In this document: positions 12,401-27,400 of the stretch, piece by piece | Numbering within the stretch: the stretch's first letter is position 1 | Layout: the number at the start of each line of letters is the position of its first letter | NCBI GenBank assembly: GCA_018389105.1 | Contig: JACATO010000334.1 | Coordinates: 1,612,001 to 1,676,000 of the forward strand | Reading direction: 5' to 3' | Length of the DNA: 64,000 nt | DNA from: Nautilus pompilius | Lineage: Eukaryota; Mollusca; Cephalopoda; Nautilida; Nautilidae | Translations under genes and position numbers: made by a program | The notes under the pieces: generated by a model | What the model saw: the letters and a program-made list of their open reading frames with translations, nothing else | Told to the model about the DNA's origin: nothing | The model's database searches: none

Positions 12401-15400
12401 TGATCTTACTATCAGTTAAAACAAAAAACTTACATTCCATCTTCAGCGAGATTGAGACCACATTTTCTTTAATAGTCTGCACGTTTTCCAGTTTTTCTTT
12501 AAACTGATTTCACACTACTGAGAACTTCCGTATCAGCATCTAGATCTAGCTTGCCTAGGTTTCTCAAAGGCTTCAATACGTATATCCAAATCTGTTCTGA
12601 AATTCTTTTAACTTACCATACTAACCGATCTCCTAGCACCAGCCTTGCAAGATGCACTCCAAAACTACAGCTGCCATCTGTTTTCTCACATAGATTTCAT
12701 TAAAATTCATTAAAACAATTCAAGTACGGACCCTACAGAGAAATCACAACAAAAAAAACCAAACTCCCACCCTAACCCTGATAAGATAAATGCTTCCCCT
12801 TTTTTTTTTTTTTTTAATTATTTGTCTGTTTTTAAGGACTGCAGATACAAAAAAAAAAAAAAACAAAAAATGGAGAAGTTTCTGCTATGCTGTATAGTCC
12901 TGTAAGCCGATACCTGTCTCTGACACACAGGTGGTCTTGCGTAGGCTGCAGTTTCACCTCCAAGAAGAGCCATTCAGAAAAGGAGAGCTGGAACAAAAAA
13001 CAAAACTACAGAATGTACTTGGAAAACAATCAGCTTTAATGACCTTTTCAGTCGACATGCCCCACCCCCTTAACAGTCTGCGTGGATATCGGAAGTTGCT
13101 GGGTTGACACTGAGTGCTTTCTTCTTTAACTCCAGCCGATTAAAATCTATGCAGCCAGATGTGCAGTGATTCAGAGGCTGGTAAGTTCAAGACTGCCCGG
13201 CACAACCCTCGTTTTGAATTGCACTTCTGTCAGAGACCCCCCCCCCTCAAACATCAATGAAATCAAGAACAGGACCAACAACAACAACATGAATGTCGAA
13301 CTTCTGTCCCATTACCACAAAAAAATCTCTTTCTGCTACTTCAACACAGGGGGGACCCGAGTAATGATTAAGAGAGAGAGAAATATGTATCACGCGAGGT
13401 CATTAGGTCGGTTAGTAGAAAGTGGGTGCACATGTGTGGAGGAGGAGTAGGAGGGGGCGGAGTCTTTTGAAAAACTAAACAACAAATTGGTGAAATGGTT
13501 TTAAAAACAAAAACAAAAAAAACTACATTTTCTACTAAAATTCTAAGTGAGATTTAATTTAAAAAAAAAAAAAAAAATTTTTAAAACGACTTCATTAGGA
13601 AACAAGCGGCGCCGAGCAAATTTTAAGGCCTCTGTGGCCAAATTAATTATCTTTTTTCAGTATTGTCAGCTGCTCTGGTTTCGAGTTTATGCTGGCACAG
13701 ATCAACACAGATGCATATCCACGGAAATTTCCAGTCCTCCGGATTTCCTCCAGCCAGGATACTTATAAACAAGTTAAAACATTTTACATCCACCTGCAGT
13801 GGAAGACGGGGATTTACAAAAAAAAAAAAACTCTTTTTTTAGAAAAACACCCCACCAACACATTGAAGCAAATACAGAGAAATCTCAGCAACAATGCATC
13901 TGTTCTTAACCAACCCCAGCGAACATTCCAGGCATGGTGGTGATTTTAGTTTGTTTAGGGAAAACTGCCCACCTATTAGTAAGACTGCTGGACTGCCACA
14001 GTAAGGTGAGGCCCTGAGTTTGGTTCCCAGCAGGGAACAGCTAAGTTTGGCATACCCTGACATTTCTTCTTGCTCTTCTTCACCAGTTGGTTACAGAGAG
14101 TTTATCCTACATCTACAAATGAAGACTTCTAGTAGAGGCTTTCCTTGCAGCAACACAACGTGCTGCGACGGACTTTGAGGGGGGCAGAAATGTTCTTGGT
14201 GCTTGCTACTCTCTTAATGGCCTTGAAAGAATAGTCAAACATGATCTGTCTAACCTTTCACAAACAAAATTGCCAAGGGGATATAACCTGATGTCTGTGT
14301 TAAAACCATTTATCAGAAAATGCATTCAGAATCCCAGAAAATATTTCGTACATATTCTAAACGATTTTCTGATAACCAAGATTATGCTCAATGGACAACT
14401 TTACAGAGGCTGGCTTACCTCAAAGTGTTTATAGATTTCTTGAAAGGCCTCTGATGTAAAAACGGCCATTTCCATACTCATGTTACTCTCCAGGGTGGAG
14501 TTTCTACATCGCAGCTGTGGGTGGAGTCTTGTGCAAACGTAAGAAAACTATAAATTCAACAAAAAAAAAAATAAAAAAATATTTAACTAGTTATCATAGA
14601 TCCATTCTGCATGTAGTAGATACAAGAATCTGTCTGAAACAAAAAAGAAAAACAACCTAGGAGAGTAAAAAAAAAAAAATGAATGTGTGTTTCAAACGAC
14701 CTTAGTTCAGTCACCATAAGAAAATCACCTCAACCACAACATACACAAAAAAAACGTGTGTAGATTTAAGGAATTTGTGTGTCAAGGGTTCTGATAAATA
14801 AATACTGTCGAATTTGAAGTTACTATCATAGTCCAGGCCAAGTTAAAAATTAAGAACCCTGTGTTGGGTGAGATTTAAAAAAGAAAAAGAATTGACAAGT
14901 CATGTGACACATCAAGATGGAACACTGGGATATGAAGTAAAAGGATGATCGATTAATTTCTCTAGTAAAATGTAGAGTTAATAAAGGCGAACATATTACA
15001 TTTAGATGTTTTACTCAATAACAGTTGCTAAATATTGTAACATGCCATACAGTATAAAAGACATTTTAAATAATAATAATAATAATAATTTTTTTTTTAA
15101 CAGTTTTTAGTCATTTACAGAAATAAACAAGTTTTGAGTTTACGTTTCAGTCATCTGAACAAATATCCTTTACCTTCTTCATCAGATTCACTGGAAAAAG
15201 TTGTTTTTGCTTTGTGATTTCTGTTGGTGTTTCTGACAGTGAAACAAACATAGTTCTCAGATACTCTGCCGACAGTCTGCAACAGAAACCCTAACAGATT
15301 ATCTCCCTGAAAGGACTGCCTTAGCTTTCCATCTTCTCAGGTCTCTTGAAAAACAAATTTTTGAATTAACATTTTACAATTTCAAATCTGTCATAAAAAT

Positions 15401-18400
15401 AATTTTAAAAAGGAACACAAAACCCCTAACTTTAAAATAAAAAATTTGTTGAAATATTTTTCTTGCATTTCTAATGACAAACCATAATTTTATTTCATTA
15501 GAAATTAACTATATCTTCTTAGAAATATGTTAATTTTGCTGATCTTCATTAATCTGTATCTTTCATATGTGGAACTACTTCTTCAGTAGATACTTTATTA
15601 AGTTTCAAATGCTGCCAGACCATCCCAGCATCACTGAGAAGTTCACCAAAACATCCTTAATTCTTTCTATAGCAAATGTGATGCCACTAGCTATACACAC
15701 CCATTAATCATCTCAATAACAAAGCTCTGACCAAAAAAATCCACACAAAACTTCTGAAGCAGCTACTGGCGGCAGAAGGAAGGAAATTCCAATGCTTTGA
15801 TATCCCAAATGTAAAATTGCAAATCCCTTTAACAAGTTAATAAATCATCTAATTCTTGCAATTATTTACTTACTTTTCTTACATTGGTAATTTTTCTGTT
15901 ACATTTGAGAAAGGTGAATATTTCTCTCATACCATACTCAGTGTAGTTCATCTATCAGCCTTAATAACTGATCTAAGAGAGCAGGAAGAAACCCTTTTCA
16001 ATCTAAGCGCTATTGTGTGTTTGAGGGGGATTAAAACCGATTAATCTCAGTTGGCAGATATATAATAAAGGCAGAAGAGGTTAGGGAGGCCAGACTGAAT
16101 CTTGGGCAATGATATGGAGTTGGAAAGACCTTTTATTTTCTCTTTGTGAAAGTCTGATGCTATTAAATAGTTTTGCAGAGTCACAATTCAATAAAAAGTT
16201 TAAGAATTAATTAGAAAATTATCTAAGTTGATTAACTCAAATACCAAACAAGAAACACATAAGTAATGCATTTGCAAATTTAGCACCGAAGGATTTCAGG
16301 GGGCCTCGAAGACGATAATGTGTTCCTTTGGGAAATTAAATGTAAATGCTAATAACTTCAAACTGGCTTATAATTAAGGCAAGTGAGAGAGATCTGGAAG
16401 TGGTGACATTTGGTGATCAAGTAGCACAGCAACGATTAAATGCTACACGTGTGACATTATGATAGGGACTCTGGCCTGACTCTTTCTTTTAGATGCCACA
16501 AGTATGAAACCGCCAATGTTACGAGCCAGATTCCCCAAGATGACAGATAAATGGAATTTAAAATTCTGGACTTTTCCTGCAGATACATAACTTGGCAGCA
16601 CCACTCCATTACTAATCTTGTTGTTCATAGTTTTATGTCCCCGTAAAACCCTCCCTCCACCTCCAGAGAGCAGGACAGTTATTCACGAAGAGTATCACAG
16701 TATCTTCACCAATGCCCCTAGTGACCTGACAACAGGGCACCTTGGTTACTATGCTCATTACACTGTGAAACAATCCAAGGTTGTCTTAATTGAGCCAATT
16801 AATGTTTCCAATAAAATTTGAGAGCACAAAGACATTTTCTGAACAAAACATGGGTTCCGTTGTATTGTGTGGATGGTTGAAACAAATATTATATTTGCCA
16901 ACATAGGGAACAAGGAACATAAGCTCTAACAATGCAGTGGCAGATCTGTCAGGGTGTAGAAATGCATATTTCAAGCTGATCATACTGTGCCTGAAACCTT
17001 AAATGCTAGCAGGTACTACAAACACCTTTTTTTTTTTTTATTTGAGACAGTCTTTATTTCTTATTTTAACGATCATCCACTTGCTACCGAAGCAATGTTC
17101 ACTAACACCACCAGACCCAACCCAACACTGCTGCCATGGTACAAGTCCCATTGCTCAGCCCTACTCTGATCCTGGACTTTAACTAGACACAGCATCTTTT
17201 GGATCAAATCAGGTTAGTGAGACAAGGAACCCTCTTGCTCGAAGTAATGCTGAACAGGCACTGGCTTTTCATGAGACCACCACAGATCTACATGAGAAAG
17301 CTACACTTGATTTTGACATTAATCATCATGGTCAAGCTATCAGGACATAAAGTGACATTGTAAAACACTAATGATGCATCTAACACCATGAACTTTACAA
17401 TGCATTTCTTTCAATAGCCAGTTTATCCTACCAATTTATGTTTGCAAATTTAGCCAATGATTCTTCCTCCCCACTAGGATACACCCAATTCAATATACAG
17501 GTACTCCCTGACTTATGATTGGGTTCCATCTTTAGTCAATATGGACATAACTTGAAGACCTATATGTATTTGACCTTTGGGAGGGTATTTTATATGCATT
17601 ACTAGTATGTATTGTACTACGTAATACATTTTATTATATCTCCTGTTACTCAGACATCATGCAGATTGTATCCTTTTTTGAAGAGATTGAACCACCCATT
17701 GCTTGCTTGAAAGTTTTCCTTGTAGTCATCTATTCGTTTCCTCAAAGTCTCGAAAATACTTCTAGCCTTAGCCTGAATTGTTAGTAGGCCTATGGGTGTT
17801 TTTGTATCTGGTCTTCCATCCAGAGCATCAACAATTTCTCCATTTCGTGGTTAGGTCCTTGTTGCTTCTTTGTTATTATTGTCGACCGCATGGTGTCCGA
17901 AACTTTTACTGCGTCCAAGACTCTTTTCTTGTCCCTAAGAATAGTGGAGATCGTTGAATGGGACAATTGTAGATCACGTGCAATAGCATTTACTTTTTCC
18001 CCCTCCTTCATGTTGCCTAATTATTTTCATTTTAACTTCCAAATCAGGTGACTTCCTCTGTTTCTTGCCTGGTGTATTGGTAGATGGAGAAATCTTTCTT
18101 TTACACAACATCTTTGGGAGTGGTAAATCCGTAGAAGCTAAGTGAGATACTTGTGATATGACTGCTGAAGTATAACTGATGCCGAGAGAAAACACGATAC
18201 TGCTGCTGGGAGATACACGTTACCATACTGACTCTTGTATGGTGCATGGGAATATTTGAATTTTTTTTTTACACATGGTTGTAACTGCAGGTGGTCTTAA
18301 GTCGCATAGGTCGTAAGTCTGGGAGTATCTGTATTTCAAGTTTCAAAAGGAGGAATTTCATTAGTACAGAATATGTTTCTAGATTTGAAAAGTTTATAAT

Positions 18401-21400
18401 AGTAATAAAAACCTGCATGTCTTTCTAAAGATTTGGGGCAAGATGGCTAAATATAAACAGAAATGGGATTGTTTGTCTATGGAGACAATTTCAAGTGCAT
18501 GGAGATATTGTCCAAAGACCAGTTCAAGGTTCACCATGAGTCACAACCCTAACAGATGATCACCGTGTGTCACTTTTGGCTCAGCAAAGCAAAACCATAA
18601 CATTGCCCCAATTTGCTTCTGATCTCTGTGGCCAGAGCTTGCTATCAACCTTGTCCATAAGAGTTCTGAGAGATGACTCATTTTACGTGTCCCCTTGACC
18701 CACTACCATAAACAGGGGCAGTTGAATAGGTGTTGTAAACATGTTGCTTAGACACCATATTGCTGAAACCATCTCTCCTGGTAAGTCAATATTTAGCCTT
18801 CAATGTGAGTCATGGTGCGTACTCATCTGGTGGAAATGTGTAATTGCAACCAGCCCATAAATATTGTAGAAAGCGGTCACTACGATGGTAATGTGATAGT
18901 ATTGGCAGGAATTTCATTGGTTGGGCATACAGACCTGCATGTTTTCAAGGGAGATACCTTGATTGCAATGAGGTAAGTGGGAAAACATTCTGGATCCCTA
19001 AGTCAGACCATATGCAGGTGTGATCAAAGATAACTTCATTTTAATGGATAAAGCTTGTCCACAAAGAGCACATGTAATTGACCAAATCAGTACCTGTATG
19101 ATATAGCCAACATTCTCCTGAGCTGAATCCTATTGATGATGTTTGGAATGCTCTGGGAAGATATGATGCCTCCTTCCAGGAACAGCAAACTTCTTTGATA
19201 AGACAATGGGCTTAACTATCCACGCTCTCATTAACTGAGTTATAAACAACATGCAAATCCACTGAGAGTCAGTGGATTGCCATTAGGAAGGATCACATCC
19301 CTTATTGACTACCTCTAATTCATTGTTTATATTCTTTATTTTAAAACTCCTTATTTCCATTTATACTCCTAAAATTTATTAGTAATTTAGACATTTCTTT
19401 GATAAAAGCTGTGTTACATGAAGAGAAGTTTGTATTGATCACTTGGTGAATAAAAAAAAATAACCATTTTGAAAACAATGAAGGTATGCAAATTTATAAA
19501 ACTTTGATTGCAAGGACGATGATGATCATGTCTCATTTTTTTTTAAAATTCTAAATCAGTAAAATGGTTTCAAGTCTGTAACATGTGGTAGCAGTGCTTC
19601 TAAATCTAGTAGCCAAAGTCTTAAAGTAATGACAAAACAAATGATTCAACCTCATTAAAAACTTCATTTCCGAATCCTGGGTACATGGCAGCATCTTCCA
19701 CAGCAAATCGCAAAAACTGGTTGGGCTGAGTTCACTCGGTTCACCAAGCGTCACAGGAGCAAAGTGCTTGTGACAGATAGCAATGAGACACAGTAATGCG
19801 CCCAGGCAAGTGATATGTGCTTCAGACAGCAACGATCCCTGCAACAAAATCCGTATCATAACAAGTATTTTTCTTGCTTTTAGTAAGCATGGATCCACTC
19901 AGAAATTTACTTTTTGTCCCACCGTCCCATCTGTGAAGTAAACAAACTTTGTCACCATTCCCTAACTGGTACGACAGAGGATGAGATTAAGGTCAGTCAA
20001 TTCAATTCCCTGTCTGGCTGCGCAGAGGCTTGAAAATTCCACTTTAACAAGATAAATACAACCACAATTGTTAACACATTAAAAATAAACATTTTCAAGC
20101 AATGCCCGTTAATTTATTTTACCAATAGATAGATTACAAAAGATCAGCACTAAGCTGGGTGTTCTAAAAGGACTAACTTGGATCTTGATGTTTGGAGGAA
20201 GAGGTGAAGAAAGTTTTGGGTTTTGCATTTTTACTACTTTTCTAAATAACTAAAAAATAACATAAGGTTTAGTCTAATATAAATTCAGCTGAACTGGGTT
20301 TCCAGACCACTTGCTAATTTCTTCACTATGAGTAGGGAAATCTCACCATTGTTGCAGGCATTTACTGATACGTCATGAAAAATCCACTCTAAATAAGCAT
20401 CCAAGTTCTCAAAATTATTGAGGTCATCACAGTAAACAAGAGACCAGAATTAAAATAGCCGATCAAGTAGCCAATGTACAGTCATTCTTTCTGAAATGGT
20501 AAAGTTTGCTAAATGTAATACTCTCTTTCTGAAACCTGGCCTTTATTACTTCATCTAGTGTCACAAAATTCTCCATGATATTAACAAATTGATGAACAAA
20601 AAGAACTATGACATACATGTAAAATGTTTCATCAACTATTCATTCAAAATGGCAACCATACAGTGCAGTGCATTGTAATGAAAAGACCTAAACACTGGAA
20701 AAATTCAGAGCTTTCTAGTTTAAAACTAATTCCATTTTTATTTAAACTCATTTTTTAAAAAAAGTTAACAAATTTATAGTTTTTTTTTTATTTTATGCTT
20801 GAGATAAACAGGTAACTATTATTCTTGTTTTTGAGAGTTTAATATATTCTTTACAACACTTTTTTTTTTTTATTTTAAAAATACTACATTTTTAGATTAA
20901 ATGATTAAATTTAACTTAAAAAAATTAAAGTTTTAATTTTTACGGAACTTAAAATCAAAATTCTGGAAACTTTAGCCTCTCATATATGTAGATTCTCTTC
21001 ATTCAATTGTTGCACATCCTCTCTTCTAGTACAGAAAAGGCTAGAGGTCTTGGACATAGGGTAGGTTGGTAAGAGTTATCTATCTTACTTAGACAACCAG
21101 ATTTAAGAAAAACATGATTGACTGATAATGTCACCAGAAGGGAACCAAGGTCTCAGTAATGTTGCACTGCACATCGCTGTAGCCTCCCAGCTTTTTACCT
21201 GAGTGAACACTTACCTGCAGCAGCAGTAGCACCCACAGGCGAACAAAAAAGGTGTGATGAAGCATTTCATGGTGACCAACAACATTCATCATCTGGTGAG
21301 CCCAGTGAAAATCTGGCGTTGCTGATGAAAATGTAGCACTTACTATTCTTCCGAAAGCATTAAGGAAGATGTCTATCATCTGAGAAACAAAATAAAACAA

Positions 21401-24400
21401 TAAAAATTTCAACAAAAAACTAATTAATGTTTTTTAAAGAAAATGTTTGTATGTTAAAACTGACTGACATTTCTTGTGATCTGAAAGCAGACAAAGTGTC
21501 AACTTCTTCAATGAAGTACCTCTCTGAAGGAAAAACTTTTCAACAAAATGCATTGTCATTATCTAATTTCAAAATCAGGAATAGCCAGCCAAGTCTACCT
21601 GCCAAAAGAAGAGAAATTTACACCTGCAGCTCACCAACTGTATAACTTTCTCTCTTTTTTTTTTTCCCCAGTCTTAACAGCTGACTGAGAAACTGATTAA
21701 CAAGCTGTTCTGGATTTAAACATTTAAAGCAATAACAATGATAAATCTAGATAGTTTTGTTTCTCGTGTTAGTCTAAGAGAAGGACAAGAAAAAATAAAA
21801 ATATGTATCCAGATGGTAATTTATCTTTACAGCACAAATTTTAATGCTAAAATCACGTTAGAAACATCAAAGGAAAATCCAGATACCATTACAGACAGCA
21901 ATGCCATTTCAACTGAGTTTCATTTGTACATCCCTTGTATGCATGCATACATTCATATAATTTTTCAGTAGAGTTTATTTCATAGCATAAGCAGGAATAA
22001 ACTACTGTTACCTGTTATATGTATATTCTTAGTTATATTTTACCGGATAAACAAATACATTTAGTTGTACCTGCATCAGCTTTAGTGAAATTCTAGAGTT
22101 GGCAATATTCAGCTGTAGAAATGGTTGAGGCGTGAAGTCATTCCCTATCACCTCCAAAGTCAGACTGCCCATTTTCTCAGAAATAAGGGATAATAATTCT
22201 GAAACTAGACAAAAGGTCAGTTAACTCTGTTTTTTCAGTCTTTTTATGTGGCTACAAAAAAATAGCCATTGCTATACATCTACAATAGCGATTCCTCCAA
22301 CAATTTTAGTATCCCATTTTTTTTATAAGCTTACAAATTTTTAATAAAATGTATCATAGGTAAATGCTTGCATACATATAGAACAGTCAAAAAACTTTAT
22401 AAAGAAAAAATAGATAATTATCAATTTATCTATTGCAAAAAACTAGAAAAAAAAATAGTTAATTAATGATTTCCTTATAAATAACAGTCTTCTCTTTGGT
22501 ATATTACTTCTCAGTGTGATTTGAATTGATGATTTTTAATAAGTCAAAATGACTCCAGCTTCAAATTTTGCATATTTAACTTTTGCCAAGGAGTTTCCTT
22601 TGTTCTGAGTTTTTAAATAACGATATCTTTCTGCTGAATCCTGAGCTTACTTTTTAATTCATTACTGGCAGCTGTGGAGTGTTGAACAGCTCTAAGTAGC
22701 TGATCCATAAACAACTTCAACTGATCCAATGGCTCAACTAACTTATTCATTTCTTCATCATCCTTTATCTCAAAATTATCTGGAAAAAAAAAAACAACAA
22801 CAACAATTTCAGTAAGTTTTACTTTCTGTATCTTGACACCAGAAAGGCAAATCAGTGGACAGTCAGATAGACATACTTTTACTGTCTGCATGCTAGGCCA
22901 ATACCATAGTTCAGTTACCTCTCTCTTGAATTAGCTAAAGTTTTGCACAGTTTTTAATGACTTATTTACTAATACTTTTTACCTACTCTATTTCCTTGTA
23001 CCACAACAAATTCCACTTAAAAGTTTCTGAACCAATGTTTCCCTGAACATGCTAAAGGTTGGATTGTTACTATACCTACAAAAATCTGTAAGTCAGCTTA
23101 AAGTCAATTATAAAAGTCTATTAAGAATTCAATATATAATAGAATTATAGACTTTTTATATTTCTGCTCCTTAGAAAAGAAAAAAAATTTAATGTTTACA
23201 AATTAAAAGTTCTTTTAAATAATCATGAAAACAAAATGATAATCAACAGTAATTTCAACAGATTACCAAGATATTTTAATGCAAATTAGCATATCTCTTC
23301 AGTTATTTTATTTAGAATTTAAAATATTTTATGAATTCTTTCTACACTTATTTACTGCTTTTTATATTAAAAAATGTAAAATTGAAATGTTATAAATAAA
23401 TTTTCAGTTTTTTTTCTTTTTCATTGTTAGAGAGAGAGGTTTTTCTGCTAGCCATAACACAAACACCTGGTTCTTTTATTTTTTAAAATTTTAATGTTAG
23501 AAGTATAGATACACCAATAAAACTTATAACAGATATTGATAAATGATGACAGTAACAAATAAAGTCAGTTCATAGTTATCTCAGTTAATAAAAAACAACA
23601 AAGTTCACCAATAACTTTGAAGATTTATAAACATCAGACGCCATTTCCATTAGGTGAATTGATTGGCTAATTGAATCGAGAGCTTACCATTAAGTGATCC
23701 TGTTGCCTCCTCTCTGCACATCTTTTTATACTCTAAATACATTTTCTTGGGCAGTTTCTCAGCTCTGAAAAAATTTAAAACTTGCTGTTCAAATATTCAT
23801 AGCAACGAGAAATGAGATGCAGAACTGCAACTTGCAATGTGTGATGGTGTAATCTATATTTCAAATATTACTGCATAATCTAAATATTACAGTAATTAAT
23901 ATAAATTAACTTTGTTCAATGCTCAGAGTAAATAAATCATACACAGTATATTTGTAAATATTACTATTATTGTCAATATACTGGAGTTTATAATTCTTAT
24001 TCATGAGAAGTTTTGAATTTAAAAATTAAATAAATTATATTTGTGGTAAAAAAGAAGTTTTGAATTTAAAAATTAAATCAATTATATTTGTGGTAAAAAA
24101 TTAAGTCCTTAAATAAATAGCAAATTGGCTAAAGTATTTTCTTTACTGAATCTGATATTTTTTAACCCATTCCCTGCCAAAGTCGGAGATCGCCAATCAA
24201 CGATCACAACCCACTAATGGCCAAAATGGTCAATCACCAATGTAATGCAGTTTTTGTGGCACTCAATAGATGGCTGGTTTAGCACTGGATATCACCAGTT
24301 TCAGTGTTGGTGAATGCCCTTGGGGAAATTCCAAATCATCTTGTCAATGGAGAAGTCAATTTGTTAAGGAAATGACATCAAAAACCTTGATAGGGAAAGG

Positions 24401-27400
24401 GTTAAGAGGAAACTTTTAAAAGAATTTTTTTGTCAGTTTTGCATTCATATAAGTTCATTTGAATTGTCTATCTGTTATCCTAATTAATCCTTTTAGGACC
24501 ATCACTTTGCTGCCATATGTATGTTTTCTGCACTACATACAACTTCTATGAAAGTGTTAGTTTGTTGAAATAGTTGTATGTATATTTTTACCAAAAATTC
24601 ATAATAAAAAGCATTTTATCATCTTTAATTATCTGCCGTATTTCAGAGCTAAGTCAGCCAGTTTCTTTTTCCTACTGCAGGCAAAACTTGTTTAATGCTG
24701 GTTAAAAGAAATTTGCCCCAGAAGTGAAAAAAGTGTCATAACTTGCCTAAATCATTAATTTTAAGCAAATCCAAATAAATTTAAGCTTTCTACGCCTTTT
24801 AAACACAAAAGCAAACAAAACTGTCATAGTTATGAATGGGGCTATGTGGCATTAAGGGTTCTGACATCAGTACTTTTTCTACTCTTGTTTCACAAGAGTT
24901 CCAAAAAACAACAAAAAAAAAGCACACACAAGATGGAGATCTCTGAAGTATCATTATGAAAATATCTAATTTTTACATCATTTGAATTGTAATTAGTCAA
25001 GTGTTCTCTACAAATGTTTCCATCAATAGCTTCTAACGCATGACACATTTTGAAGTTGTCCTGGCTTCCCAGCCGCACTCCTAGTAATTGATGTAAGACA
25101 CCCAGCAGCCCTACAAAGCCAAATCAAAAATTATGTCTGATTTCCTTGAATACTTCATTTAATAAGTCTTTTTTTTAAATATATTAGTCAGGAGAGGTTT
25201 TGTTTAAAAAAAAAAATCACGACAACTTTAGATTAAAAATATCAATGGAGACAGCATAAATTAATTTTTTTACCATTCAGGATAAAAAATGTTTCATTCT
25301 TTTTCTTAAAAAGAATAAAATGCAATTAACAAATTCTAATATTGAATCAATAAGAAAACTGAAAACATTTAGCTTAGTGTTTTCCTTCCTTACTTTTTCA
25401 AAGCTTCAATAAACTTCGTCTTAACATCTTCATCGCCTGGAAACTGAAATAGTAATTAATCATTAGAAGTGTAAGGCATCATTTTAAAATGTTTCCTTTC
25501 AGTGTAATCTCACTAAAAGCCGGATCCATCAATATTCCTGAAGCAATATTAGTCGATGCTTCTACAATTTTTCATTTCTTGGTTAAGGTTCAAAGATCAA
25601 TGAAATACTGACAATTTTTCTAATTTCACATGGCTCAGAGATTAATGATGTTGGGGATCTTTTTCATTACCTGTCAATAAAATAATCAGCTGTACCACAC
25701 AAAATATTTCCGCAGACATGAAAGACTGAAATGCAAACGGTATTTAAAAAGAGATGGCTCAAATACAGCGTGTTTAGAGTTGACTAAGTATTCAGGTATC
25801 AATAAATTCCAATTTTGAGCAGTGCATGAGAAACAGAAATGTGAGCAATTCAAATTAATCATTCCGATATCATCTTCCTCATCAAATAAAATGGTTAACT
25901 CTTTTAACAAGTGACTTCCTGAGATCTGAGCTGCCTTTAGTGCTAATCATTCTCTTCCTCTCTCCAGTACACTTCCATCATTCTGGTTTCATTCCTTGTA
26001 TAACTGAATTCAAGATTGAGAGAGAGCAAGCGAGCAAAAATAAGTACAGTAAAGTCTCACTTAACACAATCAATGGGTTCCTGAAAAACTCTGTTTTAAG
26101 TGAAATTATGTCATGTGAAATGTAATTTCCCATAAGTATATGTGTAATTAGGTAGGGATGCATGCGGGAGAGAAAGAGATGAAGCGTAACAAAACAATTA
26201 GGTATCATAAGAGTACAATGTGTTGTATTTTAAAGATAAAATAAAGCAAATTTTTAAAAATGTACTTTTAAATTATTTAAGTTTCTGCTTCTGTGTTGAT
26301 GGATGAAAGTGAGAGGCTACACAGCTGCTACTCATCATCAACATTGACAGGGTCATTAATGCCATCGTTGTCTGCCACTACCAATGAGTTTGAAGGAATA
26401 GCAAATTGAGGAATCTCTCGTTTTATAAAATGTTCCATCGATAATTGCTTAGACTGACATTTTTTCTATAAAGTTGGCGATGATAAAAGACTGCATGGTT
26501 AAGGGGTTTAGCTACATTGGCACTTTGCTGGCGATCAGAATCAACTTCATCCAATAAACTAAATGCTCTGGATAACCTCTTGGTCGTTAATGTCTGGAGG
26601 TCCTTTGGTTCCAACAATGCTGTCAGCTTTATTTTCTCCTTCTCTGTCCATGTCTAGTATCTCTGACACATCTTCCTCTTCTACCTCATCAAAGACTGTT
26701 TTTTTGGCTAAAAGAACTGCAGCCTTAACTTTGGAAATATTTTAATTGACCTTGAATCCTTTAAACTCATTAGCACATTCCAACCATAATTTATGTCACA
26801 CAGCATTCATACACGGTTTCACACCTCGTCAGGCCTCACTGATGTTAATTGCGTTTTTTATATTAAAATTTTGTCAAAAACTGATTTGTTGTTGGCTTTC
26901 CCTTACCACTGGTGCAGTGAATTAACTTGTCTAAAGTGCAGCATAAATAATGAGCTTTAAAAGCCGCGATGGCACCTTGATCCATAGGCTGGATTAACGA
27001 GTTTGTATTTGGACTTTGATATTTTCTGATAAATCCACTAGGTTTGCTGGATGCCCAGTAACATTTTGAATGCTATATTTTCTCTTTCACAATAATTTTT
27101 CATTTCTTTATGTAAATAAACTTTAAAATATTCCATTAAAATGTAGGACATAATCCAACCCTTTTTGTTAAATGCCAATAAACAGCAAGATTTCCTTTGA
27201 ACACCCTTTCAAAGCTCTAGGGGTCCACACATGATACACCATTAAGAGTTTAAATTTGAAGTTTCCTTGTGTGTTGCCTCCTAGTAGAAGACTGCATCGA
27301 TCTTTCATGACTTTAAAACCAGGGGCAATTTTTTGTCTTTGGAAATATAAGTTCTGTTTGGCATCATCCTCCAATATAATCCTGTTTCATCTACATTGAC

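Noticed and set aside
12617..12664. Small exon-like segment on the minus strand with AG/GT borders and a phase that fits FANCA.
   Set aside because: Exon 32 (9929-9810) joins exon 31 directly in phase and matches human FANCA there, leaving no room for it.
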